Source of the DNA: Alphaproteobacteria bacterium
GTDB taxonomy: Bacteria; Pseudomonadota; Alphaproteobacteria; Micavibrionales; UBA2020
Assembly (NCBI GenBank): GCA_025934695.1
Contig: JAICWS010000002.1
Coordinates: forward strand, 434,001 to 498,000
Reading direction: 5' to 3'
DNA length: 64,000 bases
Position 1 is the first letter of the stretch; each line of letters opens with the position of its first letter. Of this stretch, positions 52,755-61,296 are shown one piece after another. The position numbers and the translations under genes were made by a program. The notes beneath the pieces are model-generated. The model ran no database searches, was not told where the DNA came from, and saw only the letters and a list, made by a program, of their open reading frames with translations.

Positions 52755-54734
52755 TTAGAGGGCGGGCGGTGCCGGCGGGGTCGCTTTCGGCGCCGTCGGC
52801 TCGTCTTTCGACGCGGCTTCGGGCTGCGCTTCCGCCGGCTTTTCGGCCTGCGGCTGCGACGCGGCCGTGAAGGCCTCGCCGATCTTGGTGCGGACTTCTT
52901 TCAGCGCGGTGGTCTTTTCGACCATTTCTGTCGTGTTCTTGTTCTGGCGGGCTTCGCCGAGTTCCTTCACCGCTTTGGCGAACTGGTCTTTCAGGTCCTG
53001 CGGCGCGGCTTTGAACCAATCCTGCTCGGGATCTTTCGCGGACGATTTCAGTTCGTAGTCGGCGTTCGCTTCAGCCGCCAGCGCCTCGCGGAACAGGCGG
53101 TCTTTCTCCGCGTTCGCTTCGGCGTCTTTCAGCATCTTGGCGACTTCGTCTTCCGACAGGCCGCCGTTCGCCTTGACGGTGACTTTCTGCGCGCGGCCCG
53201 TCTTCAGGTCCTTCGCGGAGACGTTCAGCACGCCGTCGGCGTCGATGTTCAGCGTCATCTCGATCTCGGGCGTGCCGGCTTTCGCAGGCGGGATGCCGTC
53301 GAGCGTGAACTTGCCGAGCAGCTTGTTCTCGGAAGCCTTCGCACGCTCGCCCTGGTAGATCTGGATGTCCACGTTGGACTGGTTGTCTTCGGCGGTCGAG
53401 AAGATGTCCTTGAACTCGGTCGGGATCGTCGAGTTGCGCGGGATCAGCGCAGCCATGACGTCGCCCTTGGTGCGGATGCCAATCGAGAGCGGGATCACGT
53501 CGAGCAGGAGAACGTCTTCGACATGGCCCTGCAACACGGCGGCCTGAACGGACGCGCCCATCGCCACGATTTCGTCAGGCGTCACGTCCTGGCGCGGCTG
53601 CTTGCCATTGGCGAAGGCCTTCACGACCTCCACCACTTTGGGCATGCGGGTCTGCGCGCCGACCATGATGATGTCGTCGAGGTCGGTGATTTTCAGGCCC
53701 GCGTCGTCAAGCGATTTCTGGAACGGCGGCAGGGTCTTCTTGATCAGGTCGTCGAGCAGGCTTTCGAGTTCCTTGCGCGACAGGTTATAGGTGAAGTTGA
53801 CCGTTTCGCCCGCGTCGTTTTGCATGAGGAACGGCAGGTTGATCTCGGTCACATCTTCGCGCGACAGGTCGATCTTGGCTTTCTCGGACGCTTCGCGGAC
53901 GCGCTGCAGCTGCGAGGCGTATTTCGCCTTGGAGGCCTTGTCGTGGATGTCGATGTCGGTGCCGTTTTCCTCGTTGATCTTCTTGATCAGGAATTCGGAC
54001 ACGCGCTCGTCGAAGTTTTCGCCGCCCAGGAAGGTGTCGCCGTTCGTGGCGAGCACGCGGATCATGCTGCCTTCTTTCGGGTCGATCGAGAGGTCGAGGA
54101 TGGACACGTCGAAAGTGCCGCCGCCGAGGTCATAGACCGCGACTTTGCCGCTCTTCTTCTTGTCCATGCCGTAGGCGAGCGCCGCCGCCGTCGGCTCGGA
54201 GATGATGCGTTTCACGTCGAGGCCGGCGATTTTGCCCGCGTCTTTCGTGGCTTTGCGCTGCGCGTCGTTGAAATAGGCGGGAACGGTAATGACCGCTTCG
54301 GTCACGGGTTCGCCGATCTGCTTTTCGACCGACTCTTTCAGCTCACGCAGGACTTTCGCGGAAATTTCGGCGGGCGCCATCGCCTTACCGTCGACTTCCA
54401 CCCAGGCGTCGCCGTTGGGGCCGGGAACGATCTTGTAGGAAGCGAGAGATTCCATTTTCTTCACTTCGGGATCATCGAAGCGGCGGCCGATCAGGCGCTT
54501 GACGCCGTAGAGCGTGGAGAGCGGGTTGACGATCGCCTGGTTCTTGGCGGTGTCGCCGACGATCCATTCCTGGCCGACGGTGCCGGTCGCCTTGTCTTTC
54601 GTCTTTTTCAGGGCGACGTAGGACGGCGTGATGCGCTTGCCTTTCGAATTCTGATAGATCTTCGGCTGGTCATTTTCGTAGATCGCGATGACGGATTTCG
54701 TCGTTCCGAGGTCGATCCCAACAATTTTGCCCAT
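52755..54734 (-). CDS. dnaK: Hsp70-family chaperone DnaK, divergent type
   Basis: The 659-residue product has both Hsp70 domains. Phosphate-1 loop IVGIDLGTTKS is at the start, phosphate-2 is VYDLGGGTFDVSILDL near 200, and the linker VLLLDVIPLSIGI joins the substrate-binding domain. Deviations from a standard DnaK: TTKSVI instead of TTNSCV, the adenosine motif VGGQTRMP is VGAQTRMP (Ala 360), and the C-terminus is a Pro/Ala/Glu-rich tail ending PPAPPAL rather than an EEV-type ending. No dnaJ or grpE is adjacent. It may be a second, specialised DnaK. GGAGAG precedes the ATG at 54734. Confidence 0.9.
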   Translation of the reverse strand: MGKIVGIDLGTTKSVIAIYENDQPKIYQNSKGKRITPSYVALKKTKDKATGTVGQEWIVGDTAKNQAIVNPLSTLYGVKRLIGRRFDDPEVKKMESLASYKIVPGPNGDAWVEVDGKAMAPAEISAKVLRELKESVEKQIGEPVTEAVITVPAYFNDAQRKATKDAGKIAGLDVKRIISEPTAAALAYGMDKKKSGKVAVYDLGGGTFDVSILDLSIDPKEGSMIRVLATNGDTFLGGENFDERVSEFLIKKINEENGTDIDIHDKASKAKYASQLQRVREASEKAKIDLSREDVTEINLPFLMQNDAGETVNFTYNLSRKELESLLDDLIKKTLPPFQKSLDDAGLKITDLDDIIMVGAQTRMPKVVEVVKAFANGKQPRQDVTPDEIVAMGASVQAAVLQGHVEDVLLLDVIPLSIGIRTKGDVMAALIPRNSTIPTEFKDIFSTAEDNQSNVDIQIYQGERAKASENKLLGKFTLDGIPPAKAGTPEIEMTLNIDADGVLNVSAKDLKTGRAQKVTVKANGGLSEDEVAKMLKDAEANAEKDRLFREALAAEANADYELKSSAKDPEQDWFKAAPQDLKDQFAKAVKELGEARQNKNTTEMVEKTTALKEVRTKIGEAFTAASQPQAEKPAEAQPEAASKDEPTAPKATPPAPPAL

Positions 54735-54870
54735 TGTGCGTGCTCTCCGTGATTTTATTTGTTGTTCTGAAAGCGGTTTCCGGTCGCAAAAATTTTTTCT
54801 CAAGCTGCGGAAGCGGAAGCCTTCAAACTTTTTTTGTTCTCGTCGTCTCTGTTATGTTTAAGTGCTGCGC

Positions 54871-54899
54871 ATTATGCAAACGAGAAAACCAGATGTAAA
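54871..54899 (-). promoter_or_regulatory. Strong sigma70-type promoter for the dnaK-like gene
   Basis: On the minus strand TTTACA (54894-54899) and CATAAT (54871-54876) are separated by exactly 17 bp, about 140 bp upstream of the start. No CIRCE operator and no clear sigma32 promoter was seen in the leader. Confidence 0.65.
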
Positions 54900-54943
54900 G
54901 AGGGTGTTTTCATGAATCCGAATTTATTTTTAAACGGCTGAAA

Positions 54944-55606
54944 TCAAACAGCTTTAGCATTTTCCCTAACACCGAACAGCGCCGTGCCGACGCGAACATG
55001 CGTGGCGCCGTAACGAATCGCGGTTTCAAAGTCGCCGCTCATGCCCATGCTGAGCTGTTTGATGCCCAGTTCGAGGGATAATTTATGCAGCAGCGCAAAA
55101 TGCATGTCGGGGATCTGGTCGTGGGGCGGGATGCACATGAGCCCGTCGACGCGCAACTGAAGGTCCTTGCAGAACCCGTACAGCTTTTCCAGCTCCCGGG
55201 GCGATACGCCGCCCTTCTGCGTCTCTTCGCCCGTATTCACCTGGATAAAGCAGGGCAGCGGGCGGCGCTGGCGGTCCATTTCGTTGCGCAGGGTCTCGGC
55301 CAGTTTCGCGCTGTCGACAGTCTGGATGACATCGAAGAGCTGCACCGCTTCCTTGACCTTGTTTGTCTGCAGGTGCCCGATGAGATGCAGCTTGATGCCC
55401 GGGTATTTCGCGCGCAACGGCGGCCAGCGCCGCTCGGCTTCCTGCACGCGGTTCTCGCCGAAGATGCGGTGCCCGTGGTCGAGCACGTCCCAGATGCGGT
55501 CGAGCGCCTGGTTCTTGCTGGCCGCGACAAGGGCGACGGAAGAGGGCGCGCGGCCCGCTTCCTTGCATGCTTTTTCGATGCGCTCCTTGACCTCGGCCAG
55601 GCTCAT
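54944..55606 (-). CDS. yggS: YggS/PLPBP-family pyridoxal-phosphate homeostasis protein
   Basis: The 220-residue product is a single-domain PLP-binding TIM barrel of the PROSC/YggS family. The PLP lysine is in ALVAASKNQ (Lys 31). HLIGHLQTNKVKEAV, CFIQVNTGEETQKGGVSP, LMCIPPHDQ and MGMSGDFETAIRYGATHVRV match the family. It regulates the PLP pool and amino-acid metabolism in E. coli. Its ATG at 55606 touches the stop of the upstream lpoA-like gene (55607). Confidence 0.93.
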   Translation of the reverse strand: MSLAEVKERIEKACKEAGRAPSSVALVAASKNQALDRIWDVLDHGHRIFGENRVQEAERRWPPLRAKYPGIKLHLIGHLQTNKVKEAVQLFDVIQTVDSAKLAETLRNEMDRQRRPLPCFIQVNTGEETQKGGVSPRELEKLYGFCKDLQLRVDGLMCIPPHDQIPDMHFALLHKLSLELGIKQLSMGMSGDFETAIRYGATHVRVGTALFGVRENAKAV

Positions 55607-56896
55607 TTATGTGCCAGATGAAATGAAGGCGGTGGGCGCGGGGTCGACGACCACGTCGCGGCCCGACTGGATTTCCAGCACCGCGAGGCCGCGTTCCGAC
55701 AGGCCGTCGGAGCGGAAGCGGAACACGCCGTCGATGCCGGCGAAGCCGCGCGCATTCGTCAGCACATCGCGCGCGTAAGTGTGGCCGGGTTGACCGGTGC
55801 GGGCGAGCACTGCCGAGAGCGCGGTCGCGTCATAGGCGAGCGACGCCAGGCGCGGCGGCGCGCCGCCGTAATTCTCGGCATAGCGCTTCTCGAACTCCTT
55901 GCGCAGGGCCGGGTCGGGCGCCGCGAACCAGCCGCCGAACACCGCGGGGTTACGCGTCAGCCCGGGATCGTCCCATAGGCCCGTTCCCAGCAATTTTACC
56001 GTGCCGGGCTTGATGCCCTGGATGTCGAAGACCGACATCAGCGAATGCAGGCTCTCGCCGCCGACGGGAAGCATCAGCGCGTTGAAGGCCAGCTGTCCGC
56101 CGCCTTGCTGCTTCGCCGTATTCACGAAGTCGGCCACGATATCCGACAGGTCCGGCTGCTGCGGCGAATAGCGGCCGATCTTGACCACGTTGACGCCGGT
56201 GCGCTGCAGCGTGCTCAGGACCACGTCGCAGTATTCGGTCGAAGGCGCGAAGACGCCGATATGATCGAAGCCCCTGCTCTGGGCAAATTGCGCGACGCGC
56301 GTCACCTGCGCGAAAGGCAGGAATCCCATGATATAGGTGTCGCTGCCTGCCTGCTTCCAGTCGGTCGAGAAAGAGATCACGGGGATGTTCGCCGACGACG
56401 CGACGGGCTTCACTGCTTTCAGGTCTTCCGCGAAAACCGGGCCCAGGATCAGCTGATCATGATCGGCCGCTGCCGCCTGCGCCGCGGCGGCTGCGCCGTC
56501 GGGTGTGCTTTTCGTGTCGCGCGGGACAAGCTCGTAATTCGCGGAGCCCACGTCGAACAGCGCCATCTGCGCTGCTTTCAGCATCGACTGGCCCAGCTCG
56601 CCGCTTTTGCCGCTCAGGGGCAGCAGCAGCGCCACGCGTACTTTTTCCGCGGGCGCGGCGGGCTGGGCGGCCGCGACTTCCTTGTTCTGGGCGGTCAGGT
56701 CCTGGCGCTGGTCCTTCGTCTGCCAGCCGATGTTCGGCAGCGCATTCTGGTCGTTCGTGACGACGCCGGTGTTCTCGTGACCCCAGGGCATGGACATGCC
56801 GGACATGCCGCCGCCGCAGCCGGTCAGCACCAGCGCGCAGCAGGCAAACAAGAAAAATTGAACAGAAGCTTTGGTTTTTGCGTATAATCCGGTCAC
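55607..56896 (-). CDS. LpoA-like lipoprotein, putative penicillin-binding-protein activator
   Basis: From the GTG at 56896 the product is 429 residues: a lipoprotein signal (SVQFFLFACCALVLTGC, lipobox Cys near 27), a linker, and a periplasmic-binding-protein-like domain (VRVALLLPLSGKSGELGQSM, QLILGPVFAEDLKAVKPVA, YIMGFLPFAQVTRVAQFA) as in the LpoA C-terminal half. It lacks the N-terminal TPR part of E. coli LpoA. AGGGGAG precedes the GTG by 7 bp. The ATG at 56929 is unlikely because it lies inside the -10 box. The gene is divergent from rsmI, as in E. coli, which supports an LpoA-type role in activating peptidoglycan synthases. Confidence 0.8.
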   Translation of the reverse strand: MTGLYAKTKASVQFFLFACCALVLTGCGGGMSGMSMPWGHENTGVVTNDQNALPNIGWQTKDQRQDLTAQNKEVAAAQPAAPAEKVRVALLLPLSGKSGELGQSMLKAAQMALFDVGSANYELVPRDTKSTPDGAAAAAQAAAADHDQLILGPVFAEDLKAVKPVASSANIPVISFSTDWKQAGSDTYIMGFLPFAQVTRVAQFAQSRGFDHIGVFAPSTEYCDVVLSTLQRTGVNVVKIGRYSPQQPDLSDIVADFVNTAKQQGGGQLAFNALMLPVGGESLHSLMSVFDIQGIKPGTVKLLGTGLWDDPGLTRNPAVFGGWFAAPDPALRKEFEKRYAENYGGAPPRLASLAYDATALSAVLARTGQPGHTYARDVLTNARGFAGIDGVFRFRSDGLSERGLAVLEIQSGRDVVVDPAPTAFISSGT

Positions 56897-56927
56897 GGCA
56901 CGACTCCCCTGGAATGGACGTGCCAAC

Positions 56928-56933
56928 ATTATA
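56928..56933 (-). promoter_or_regulatory. -10 box (TATAAT) of the lpoA-like gene
   Basis: A perfect TATAAT on the minus strand (complement of 56928-56933) sits 32 bp upstream of the GTG. No strong -35 was found. It overlaps the in-frame ATG at 56929 and so rules that start out. Confidence 0.6.
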
Positions 56934-56942
56934 GTGAATCAA

Positions 56943-57812
56943 ATGCCTCGAAAATCAGAATCTGACCTGCCCGGCGGACTTTATATCGTGGCGACGCCGA
57001 TCGGCAATCTGGGGGACATCACGCTGCGGGCGCTGGAGACGTTACGTAAAGTCGATCTCATCGCCTGCGAAGACACGCGCGAAGCCGGCAAGCTCGCCGC
57101 CGCTTATGACATCCATTGCGACAAAATCCCCTATCACGACCATAATGCCGCCGAAATGCGGCCCAAAATCATCGCCATGCTCAAAGAGGGCATGCGCATC
57201 GCGCTCATTTCGGACGCCGGCATGCCGCTGGTCTCCGATCCCGGCTACAAGCTGGTCGAAAACTGCCTGACCGAAAACCTGCATGTGACTTGCGCGCCGG
57301 GCGCGAGCGCGTCATTAACAGCACTTGTCCTCTCGGGCCTGCCCTCCGACCGGTTTTTCTTCGCGGGCTTCCTGCCGCCCAAACAGGCGGCGCGCAAAAC
57401 CGCATTGGCCGGGATCAAAACGGTGCCCGGCACGCTGGTGTTTTATGAAACGGCGCCGCGTCTCTCGGAATCTTTGGCGGACATGGCGGAAATTCTGGGG
57501 GATCGCCCCGCCTGCGTGTGCCGCGAGCTCACGAAAAAATTCGAGGAAACGCGGCGCGGTAAGCTATCGGAACTCGCCCGGCATTACGATGTGGCGGGCG
57601 CGCCGAAGGGCGAAATCGCCATCGTCGTTGGGCCGCCGGATGCCGGCGCTGCCGATGCCTGGACAGATGAAGCCGTCGACCGCGCGCTTTGCGAGATGAT
57701 CGGGGAAAAGGGCATGAGCGTAAAGGACGCCTCCGCCTTCGTCGCCGCGCAGTCGGGCATCAAGAAAAGCCTCATCTACCAGCGCGCCCTCTTGCTGCGG
57801 AACCGGAAATGA
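56943..57812 (+). CDS. rsmI: 16S rRNA 2'-O-ribose C1402 methyltransferase RsmI
   Basis: The 289-residue product is a complete RsmI: SAM-binding start GGLYIVATPIGNLGDITLRA, ACEDTREAGKLAA, ALISDAGMPLVSDPGYKLV, GASASLTALVLSGLPSDRFF and the C-terminal HTH-like region (SVKDASAFVAAQSGIKKSLI). It methylates C1402 in the decoding centre of 16S rRNA. The ATG at 56943 lies 47 bp from the divergent lpoA start. yraN overlaps its end by 4 bp. Confidence 0.96.
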   Translation: MPRKSESDLPGGLYIVATPIGNLGDITLRALETLRKVDLIACEDTREAGKLAAAYDIHCDKIPYHDHNAAEMRPKIIAMLKEGMRIALISDAGMPLVSDPGYKLVENCLTENLHVTCAPGASASLTALVLSGLPSDRFFFAGFLPPKQAARKTALAGIKTVPGTLVFYETAPRLSESLADMAEILGDRPACVCRELTKKFEETRRGKLSELARHYDVAGAPKGEIAIVVGPPDAGAADAWTDEAVDRALCEMIGEKGMSVKDASAFVAAQSGIKKSLIYQRALLLRNRK

Positions 57813-58162
57813 AAGCGCTGGCGAAAACGGGCCATCGCAAGGGGCTCAATGCCGAAACTATCGCCGCGCTTTATCTGCGGTGCAAGGGCTACCGTATTTT
57901 GGAACGGCGCTTCAAAACGAAAATGGGCGAGATCGATATTGTCGCAAAGCGCGGGCGGGCGATCGCCTTCGTCGAGGTCAAGCTGCGCAAAACGCATGAG
58001 GATGCGGCGGAGGCCATTCATAGCATCAATCAGGCGCGCGTGCGCCAGGCGGCCGCGCTTTACCTCGCGCGGCATCCCGGGTATGCTGTCTATGAAACAA
58101 GGTTCGATGCGCTGGTCATGGCGCCGGGCAGGCTGCCGCAGCATATCGTCAACGCTTTCTAA
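57809..58162 (+). CDS. yraN: UPF0102 protein YraN (endonuclease-like fold)
   Basis: The 117-residue product has the restriction-endonuclease-like core of the UPF0102 family: AETIAALYLRCKGYRILERR, KMGEIDIVAKRGRAIAFVEVKLR with the E-x-D/E-V-K catalytic-type residues, and SINQARVRQAAALYL. Its biological role is not established. The start overlaps the rsmI stop by 4 bp, as in many proteobacteria. Confidence 0.92.
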   Translation: MKALAKTGHRKGLNAETIAALYLRCKGYRILERRFKTKMGEIDIVAKRGRAIAFVEVKLRKTHEDAAEAIHSINQARVRQAAALYLARHPGYAVYETRFDALVMAPGRLPQHIVNAF

Positions 58163-58187
58163 GAAAAAATAAAAAGGGGTTGCACAC

Positions 58188-58838
58188 ATGAAACGGATTT
58201 TCCTGACGGCGTCGGCGCTCGCGCTCATGAGCCTCAGCCTGTCCTCCTGCGGCGTCGTCGGCATCGCGGCGGGCGTGGGCGCGACGGTGGGCGTCGCGGC
58301 GGCGCAGGAAGGCGGTCTCAAAGGGGCCACGACCGACGTCTCCATTCGCGTCGCAATCACCGACGCCTGGCTCAAGGAAAATCCCGAGATCTACAAGCAT
58401 TGCAGCCTGACCGTGCGCGAAGGCCGCGTGCTGCTGACCGGCACCGTCCCCAATCCCGACATGCGCGTCGACGCCGTGCGGCTCGCCTGGCAGGCCGACG
58501 GCGTGCGCCAGGTCATCAACGAAATCAGCGTCGCCAAGGGCGAGGGCGTGACCGGCTACGTGACCGACAGCTGGATCACCGGCCAGATCAAGACGCACCT
58601 GACCTTCGACAAATACATTCAGTCGATCAATTACACGATCGACACCGTCAACGGCACCGTCTACCTCATGGGCGTCGCGCAGGACCAGAAGGAACTCGAC
58701 CGGGTCCTCGATTACGCGCGCAACACCAAGCACGTGAAGAACGTCGTGTCCTATGTCCGCCTGCGCGGCGAAACTCCGCCCGGCGTGCTGCCCGCGTCCG
58801 AGGAAGCGCCGCCGCCCAAGAAGACGGGCGCTCAATGA
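58188..58838 (+). CDS. BON-domain lipoprotein (DolP/YraP-like)
   Basis: The 216-residue product has a lipoprotein signal (MKRIFLTASALALMSLSLSSC, Cys 21), a glycine-rich hydrophobic stretch and two BON domains: AWLKENPEIYKHCSLTVREG to QVINEISVA, and ITGQIKTHLTFDKYIQSINY to NVVSYVRL. This is the plan of DolP, an outer-membrane lipoprotein that binds anionic phospholipid and supports envelope integrity. In E. coli, dolP is in the same neighbourhood (lpoA, rsmI, yraN). It overlaps the following gene by 4 bp. Confidence 0.88.
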   Translation: MKRIFLTASALALMSLSLSSCGVVGIAAGVGATVGVAAAQEGGLKGATTDVSIRVAITDAWLKENPEIYKHCSLTVREGRVLLTGTVPNPDMRVDAVRLAWQADGVRQVINEISVAKGEGVTGYVTDSWITGQIKTHLTFDKYIQSINYTIDTVNGTVYLMGVAQDQKELDRVLDYARNTKHVKNVVSYVRLRGETPPGVLPASEEAPPPKKTGAQ

Positions 58839-59734
58839 GCGGCGACGGCCCGCCCGAAATCGAGACTTTTGACGACCTCCACCGCTTCGAGACGCCGGAC
58901 GAGGCTTTCCAGTATGTGCGCTATGCCGGCACGCAGAAGGATTCCGAAATCGACCTCGGTGAAGCCGCCCTTGCACTCGGCCTCCTGTTCCTGCCCGGCG
59001 TGCGGCCCGAACGCTACCGCTACCACCTGAAGAAACTGGGCGACCACCTGATCGAGGAATTCCAGGCGCGGCTGCGGCAGAAGGACGCCGACACGCTCGC
59101 CCTGCGGGTCGCGACATTGCGCAAGATCATTCACGAGGCGCACGGCTACAAAGGCGACGAGTCGAGCTACGACGACATCCAGAACGCGAACTTCATCCGC
59201 GTCATCGAGCGCCGCAAGGGCCTGCCCATCGCGCTCGGCATCCTTTACATCATCGTGGCGCGGCGGGCGGGGTGGGAAATCGACGGCATGAATTTTCCCG
59301 GCCATTTCCTGATCCGCATGGAAAAGGACGGCGAACGCATCATTCTTGACCCCTTCAAGGAGGGGAAGGAAATGAACGCGGCCGAGCTGCGCCAGCTGCT
59401 CAAATCCATCGCCGGCAAAAATGCCGAGCTTTCACATAATTATTACCAGCCGGTCGAGAACCGCGACATGCTGATCCGCCTCGAGAACAACCTGAAGAAG
59501 CGCCTCATCGAGGGCGAAGATTACGCGCAGGCCGTCATCGTCCTCGAGGCGATGGAGGCCTTGGCGCCCGACGAATACCGCACGCTGTTCGACAAGGGCG
59601 TGCTTTACGCGAAGCTCGGCCAGGAAGGGCAGGCCGTGACGGCGCTCGAGCGCTATATCGAGAAAGCCCCCAGCGCCCGCGACAAGCAGCAGGCGCGCGC
59701 GCTGTTGCAGCAGATTCGCTCAAATCCCGACTGA
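58835..59734 (+). CDS. SirB1-family protein (transglutaminase-like, TPR)
   Basis: The 299-residue product is a SirB1-type protein. The central IQNANFIRVIERRKGLPIAL, GMNFPGHFLIRME and RIILDPFKEGKE correspond to the degenerate transglutaminase core, and C-terminal helices near 220-295 read as TPR repeats (DEYRTLFDKGVLYAKLGQEG). Role not known. The usual His of the triad is visible in GHF; the Cys position is Asn-Phe, so catalysis is doubtful. Translationally coupled to the DolP-like gene (ATGA). Another frame over the same region is open but not coding. Confidence 0.85.
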   Translation: MSGDGPPEIETFDDLHRFETPDEAFQYVRYAGTQKDSEIDLGEAALALGLLFLPGVRPERYRYHLKKLGDHLIEEFQARLRQKDADTLALRVATLRKIIHEAHGYKGDESSYDDIQNANFIRVIERRKGLPIALGILYIIVARRAGWEIDGMNFPGHFLIRMEKDGERIILDPFKEGKEMNAAELRQLLKSIAGKNAELSHNYYQPVENRDMLIRLENNLKKRLIEGEDYAQAVIVLEAMEALAPDEYRTLFDKGVLYAKLGQEGQAVTALERYIEKAPSARDKQQARALLQQIRSNPD

Positions 59735-59807
59735 TATTCAACAGCTTGCCTCGCCCAGCCCCTTTTGCTTAAGATGCGAGAGGTACAGTCGCCGGGGGAT
59801 TTTCGTC

Positions 59808-60218
59808 ATGGGACTCATATCGCTGGTGCTCCTTTGCGCCTTCACGCTGCTCTATTTAAGCAGCGCCATCCAGAACAAGCCGACCTTCGTCGAAAAGACG
59901 CTCGCCTTCATCAAGCAGAACCTCAATTACATCGCCATGGGCGGGCTGATTTACGGCTTCGTCGCGTTCTGCATTGCGCCAATTTCGGTCGCGAGCGGGC
60001 CGGGCATTTTCGTACGCATGGTCGCGGACCTGCTGATCGTCGTCATGGCCATACCCTATACTTTCGAAAAGCTCATCGCCCAGTACGAGGCCCAGATCAA
60101 CGCCGCCATCCTGCGCGAGGCGCGCAATATCGTGGCCGCCATCGCCGCCAGGGACAAGATCATCGGCTGGGCGGGCGCCGTGGTGGCGCTGCTGCTGTTC
60201 GCGGTGGTGTTCCAGTAA
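59808..60218 (+). CDS. Small membrane protein, 136 residues
   Basis: Four hydrophobic segments (MGLISLVLLCAFTLLYLSSA, NYIAMGGLIYGFVAFCIAPI, MVADLLIVVMAIPYTF, WAGAVVALLLFAVVFQ) with a short amphipathic helix before the last. Family not recognised. It lies 73 bp after the SirB1 gene. Confidence 0.7.
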   Translation: MGLISLVLLCAFTLLYLSSAIQNKPTFVEKTLAFIKQNLNYIAMGGLIYGFVAFCIAPISVASGPGIFVRMVADLLIVVMAIPYTFEKLIAQYEAQINAAILREARNIVAAIAARDKIIGWAGAVVALLLFAVVFQ

Positions 60219-60285
60219 CGCCCGCCGCTTGCCCGAGCGCGGACGGGGACTATTTTAATGGCAACGCAAGCGGGGGAGGCTGGGC

Positions 60286-61254
60286 ATTTCCAATACCGGT
60301 GACATCGCCAGGGCGCAGCGCCTGTCGTTCCAGGATTCCCTGCAACCCTTCCTGATTTTCGCGGCCTGGCTGTTCGCCTGGGAATTGCCGGTCGACGGCC
60401 TCTGGCTCAGTTTCAGCGTACTGGGCCCGCTGCACTACCTGACGCAGATGTCCTGGCTGCACGACCGTTCCTATTTCTTCCGCGACCCCTTGCCGAAAAA
60501 GATATTCGTGCCCGCCGCGGCGGTCGCGGCGGGATTTTATATTTACGCGGCGATCGAGCCCTCGGGTCTTTTCGAATCCGCCTGCGCGATCCTGGCGGTC
60601 TTCCTGCTGCCGGCCTTTATGCGCACGCCGAAGACGCTGCGCCTGGGCGTCGCGGCCGCGGCGTTCCTGGCCGTGCTGCTGTGCGTTTCGCCGCTCGCGG
60701 CCCTGTTCGCGGGCGTGTTCCTGCCCACGGTCGTGCATGTCGGGCTGTTCACGCTGCTGTTCCTGCTCACCGGCGCGCTGCGCGGCAACAGCATTGCCAG
60801 CTATATCTCGGCCCTCGCCTGGATCGTGGCGGCGGTCAGCCTGTTCCTGCTGCCGCCCAGCGGGCATCTGCTTGCGGGCGACTGGGCCAAGCCGCCGCGT
60901 ATCTTCTGGACCGGTCTGGCGGAAGGCTTCGGTTGGGTTTTCTCGATAAAGCCCTCGACGGTATTCCCGTTCCTGACCTTCGCCTATACCTATCACTTTC
61001 TGAACTGGTTCACGAAGACCGAGCTTTTGAAATGGCACCTGGTGCCGCCCCGGCGCCAGGCGGCCATCGGCGTCATCCTGGCCGTGACCCTGGCGGCCTG
61101 CCTTTACGATTACCAGTTCGGCTATATGACCCTGCTGCTGCCCTTAAGTATCATGCACGTGCTGCTGGAATTCCCGCTCGATATGCAGGTCATTCTGGGC
61201 CTGCCGGCGCTGGTCACGGCCAAAATCGCAAAGGCGCACGGGCCGGCTCGCTGA
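60286..61254 (+). CDS. Polytopic membrane protein, start codon uncertain
   Basis: The reading frame opens after a TAA at 60256 and encodes about ten hydrophobic segments. Coding character begins before the first ordinary start codon (TTG at 60385): QDSLQPFLIFAAWLFAWELP would be a first membrane helix. The best ribosome-binding site, GGGGGAGG at 60272-60279, is 6 bp before an ATT codon at 60286, which would give a 322-residue product with a rare AUU start. Family not recognised. The C-terminal 90 codons (60977-61246) are duplicated downstream at 62526. A 14-codon ATG frame at 60258-60302 overlaps the start region. Confidence 0.7.
   Translation: MSNTGDIARAQRLSFQDSLQPFLIFAAWLFAWELPVDGLWLSFSVLGPLHYLTQMSWLHDRSYFFRDPLPKKIFVPAAAVAAGFYIYAAIEPSGLFESACAILAVFLLPAFMRTPKTLRLGVAAAAFLAVLLCVSPLAALFAGVFLPTVVHVGLFTLLFLLTGALRGNSIASYISALAWIVAAVSLFLLPPSGHLLAGDWAKPPRIFWTGLAEGFGWVFSIKPSTVFPFLTFAYTYHFLNWFTKTELLKWHLVPPRRQAAIGVILAVTLAACLYDYQFGYMTLLLPLSIMHVLLEFPLDMQVILGLPALVTAKIAKAHGPAR
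60977..61246 (+). repeat. 270-bp direct repeat, upstream copy (3' end of membrane-protein gene)
   Basis: Matches 62526-62795 in the same orientation with 8 mismatches by my count and no gaps. This copy is in the intact gene. Confidence 0.95.
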
Positions 61255-61296
61255 CGGCGATGATGAAAATGCGCCGCGGATTTCATTTACGACAGC

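Noticed and set aside
53523-54752. 409-codon plus-strand frame opposite dnaK
   Set aside because: Antisense shadow of dnaK with no family motifs.
54735-54943. CIRCE operator upstream of the dnaK-like gene
   Set aside because: Only AAGTGCT-like fragments are present, with no inverted GAGTGC/GCACTC pair at 9-bp spacing.
58400-58834. Long upstream extension of the SirB1 frame over the DolP-like gene
   Set aside because: It is the out-of-frame shadow of the BON-domain gene; the real start is the ATG at 58835, overlapping the DolP-like stop by 4 bp.
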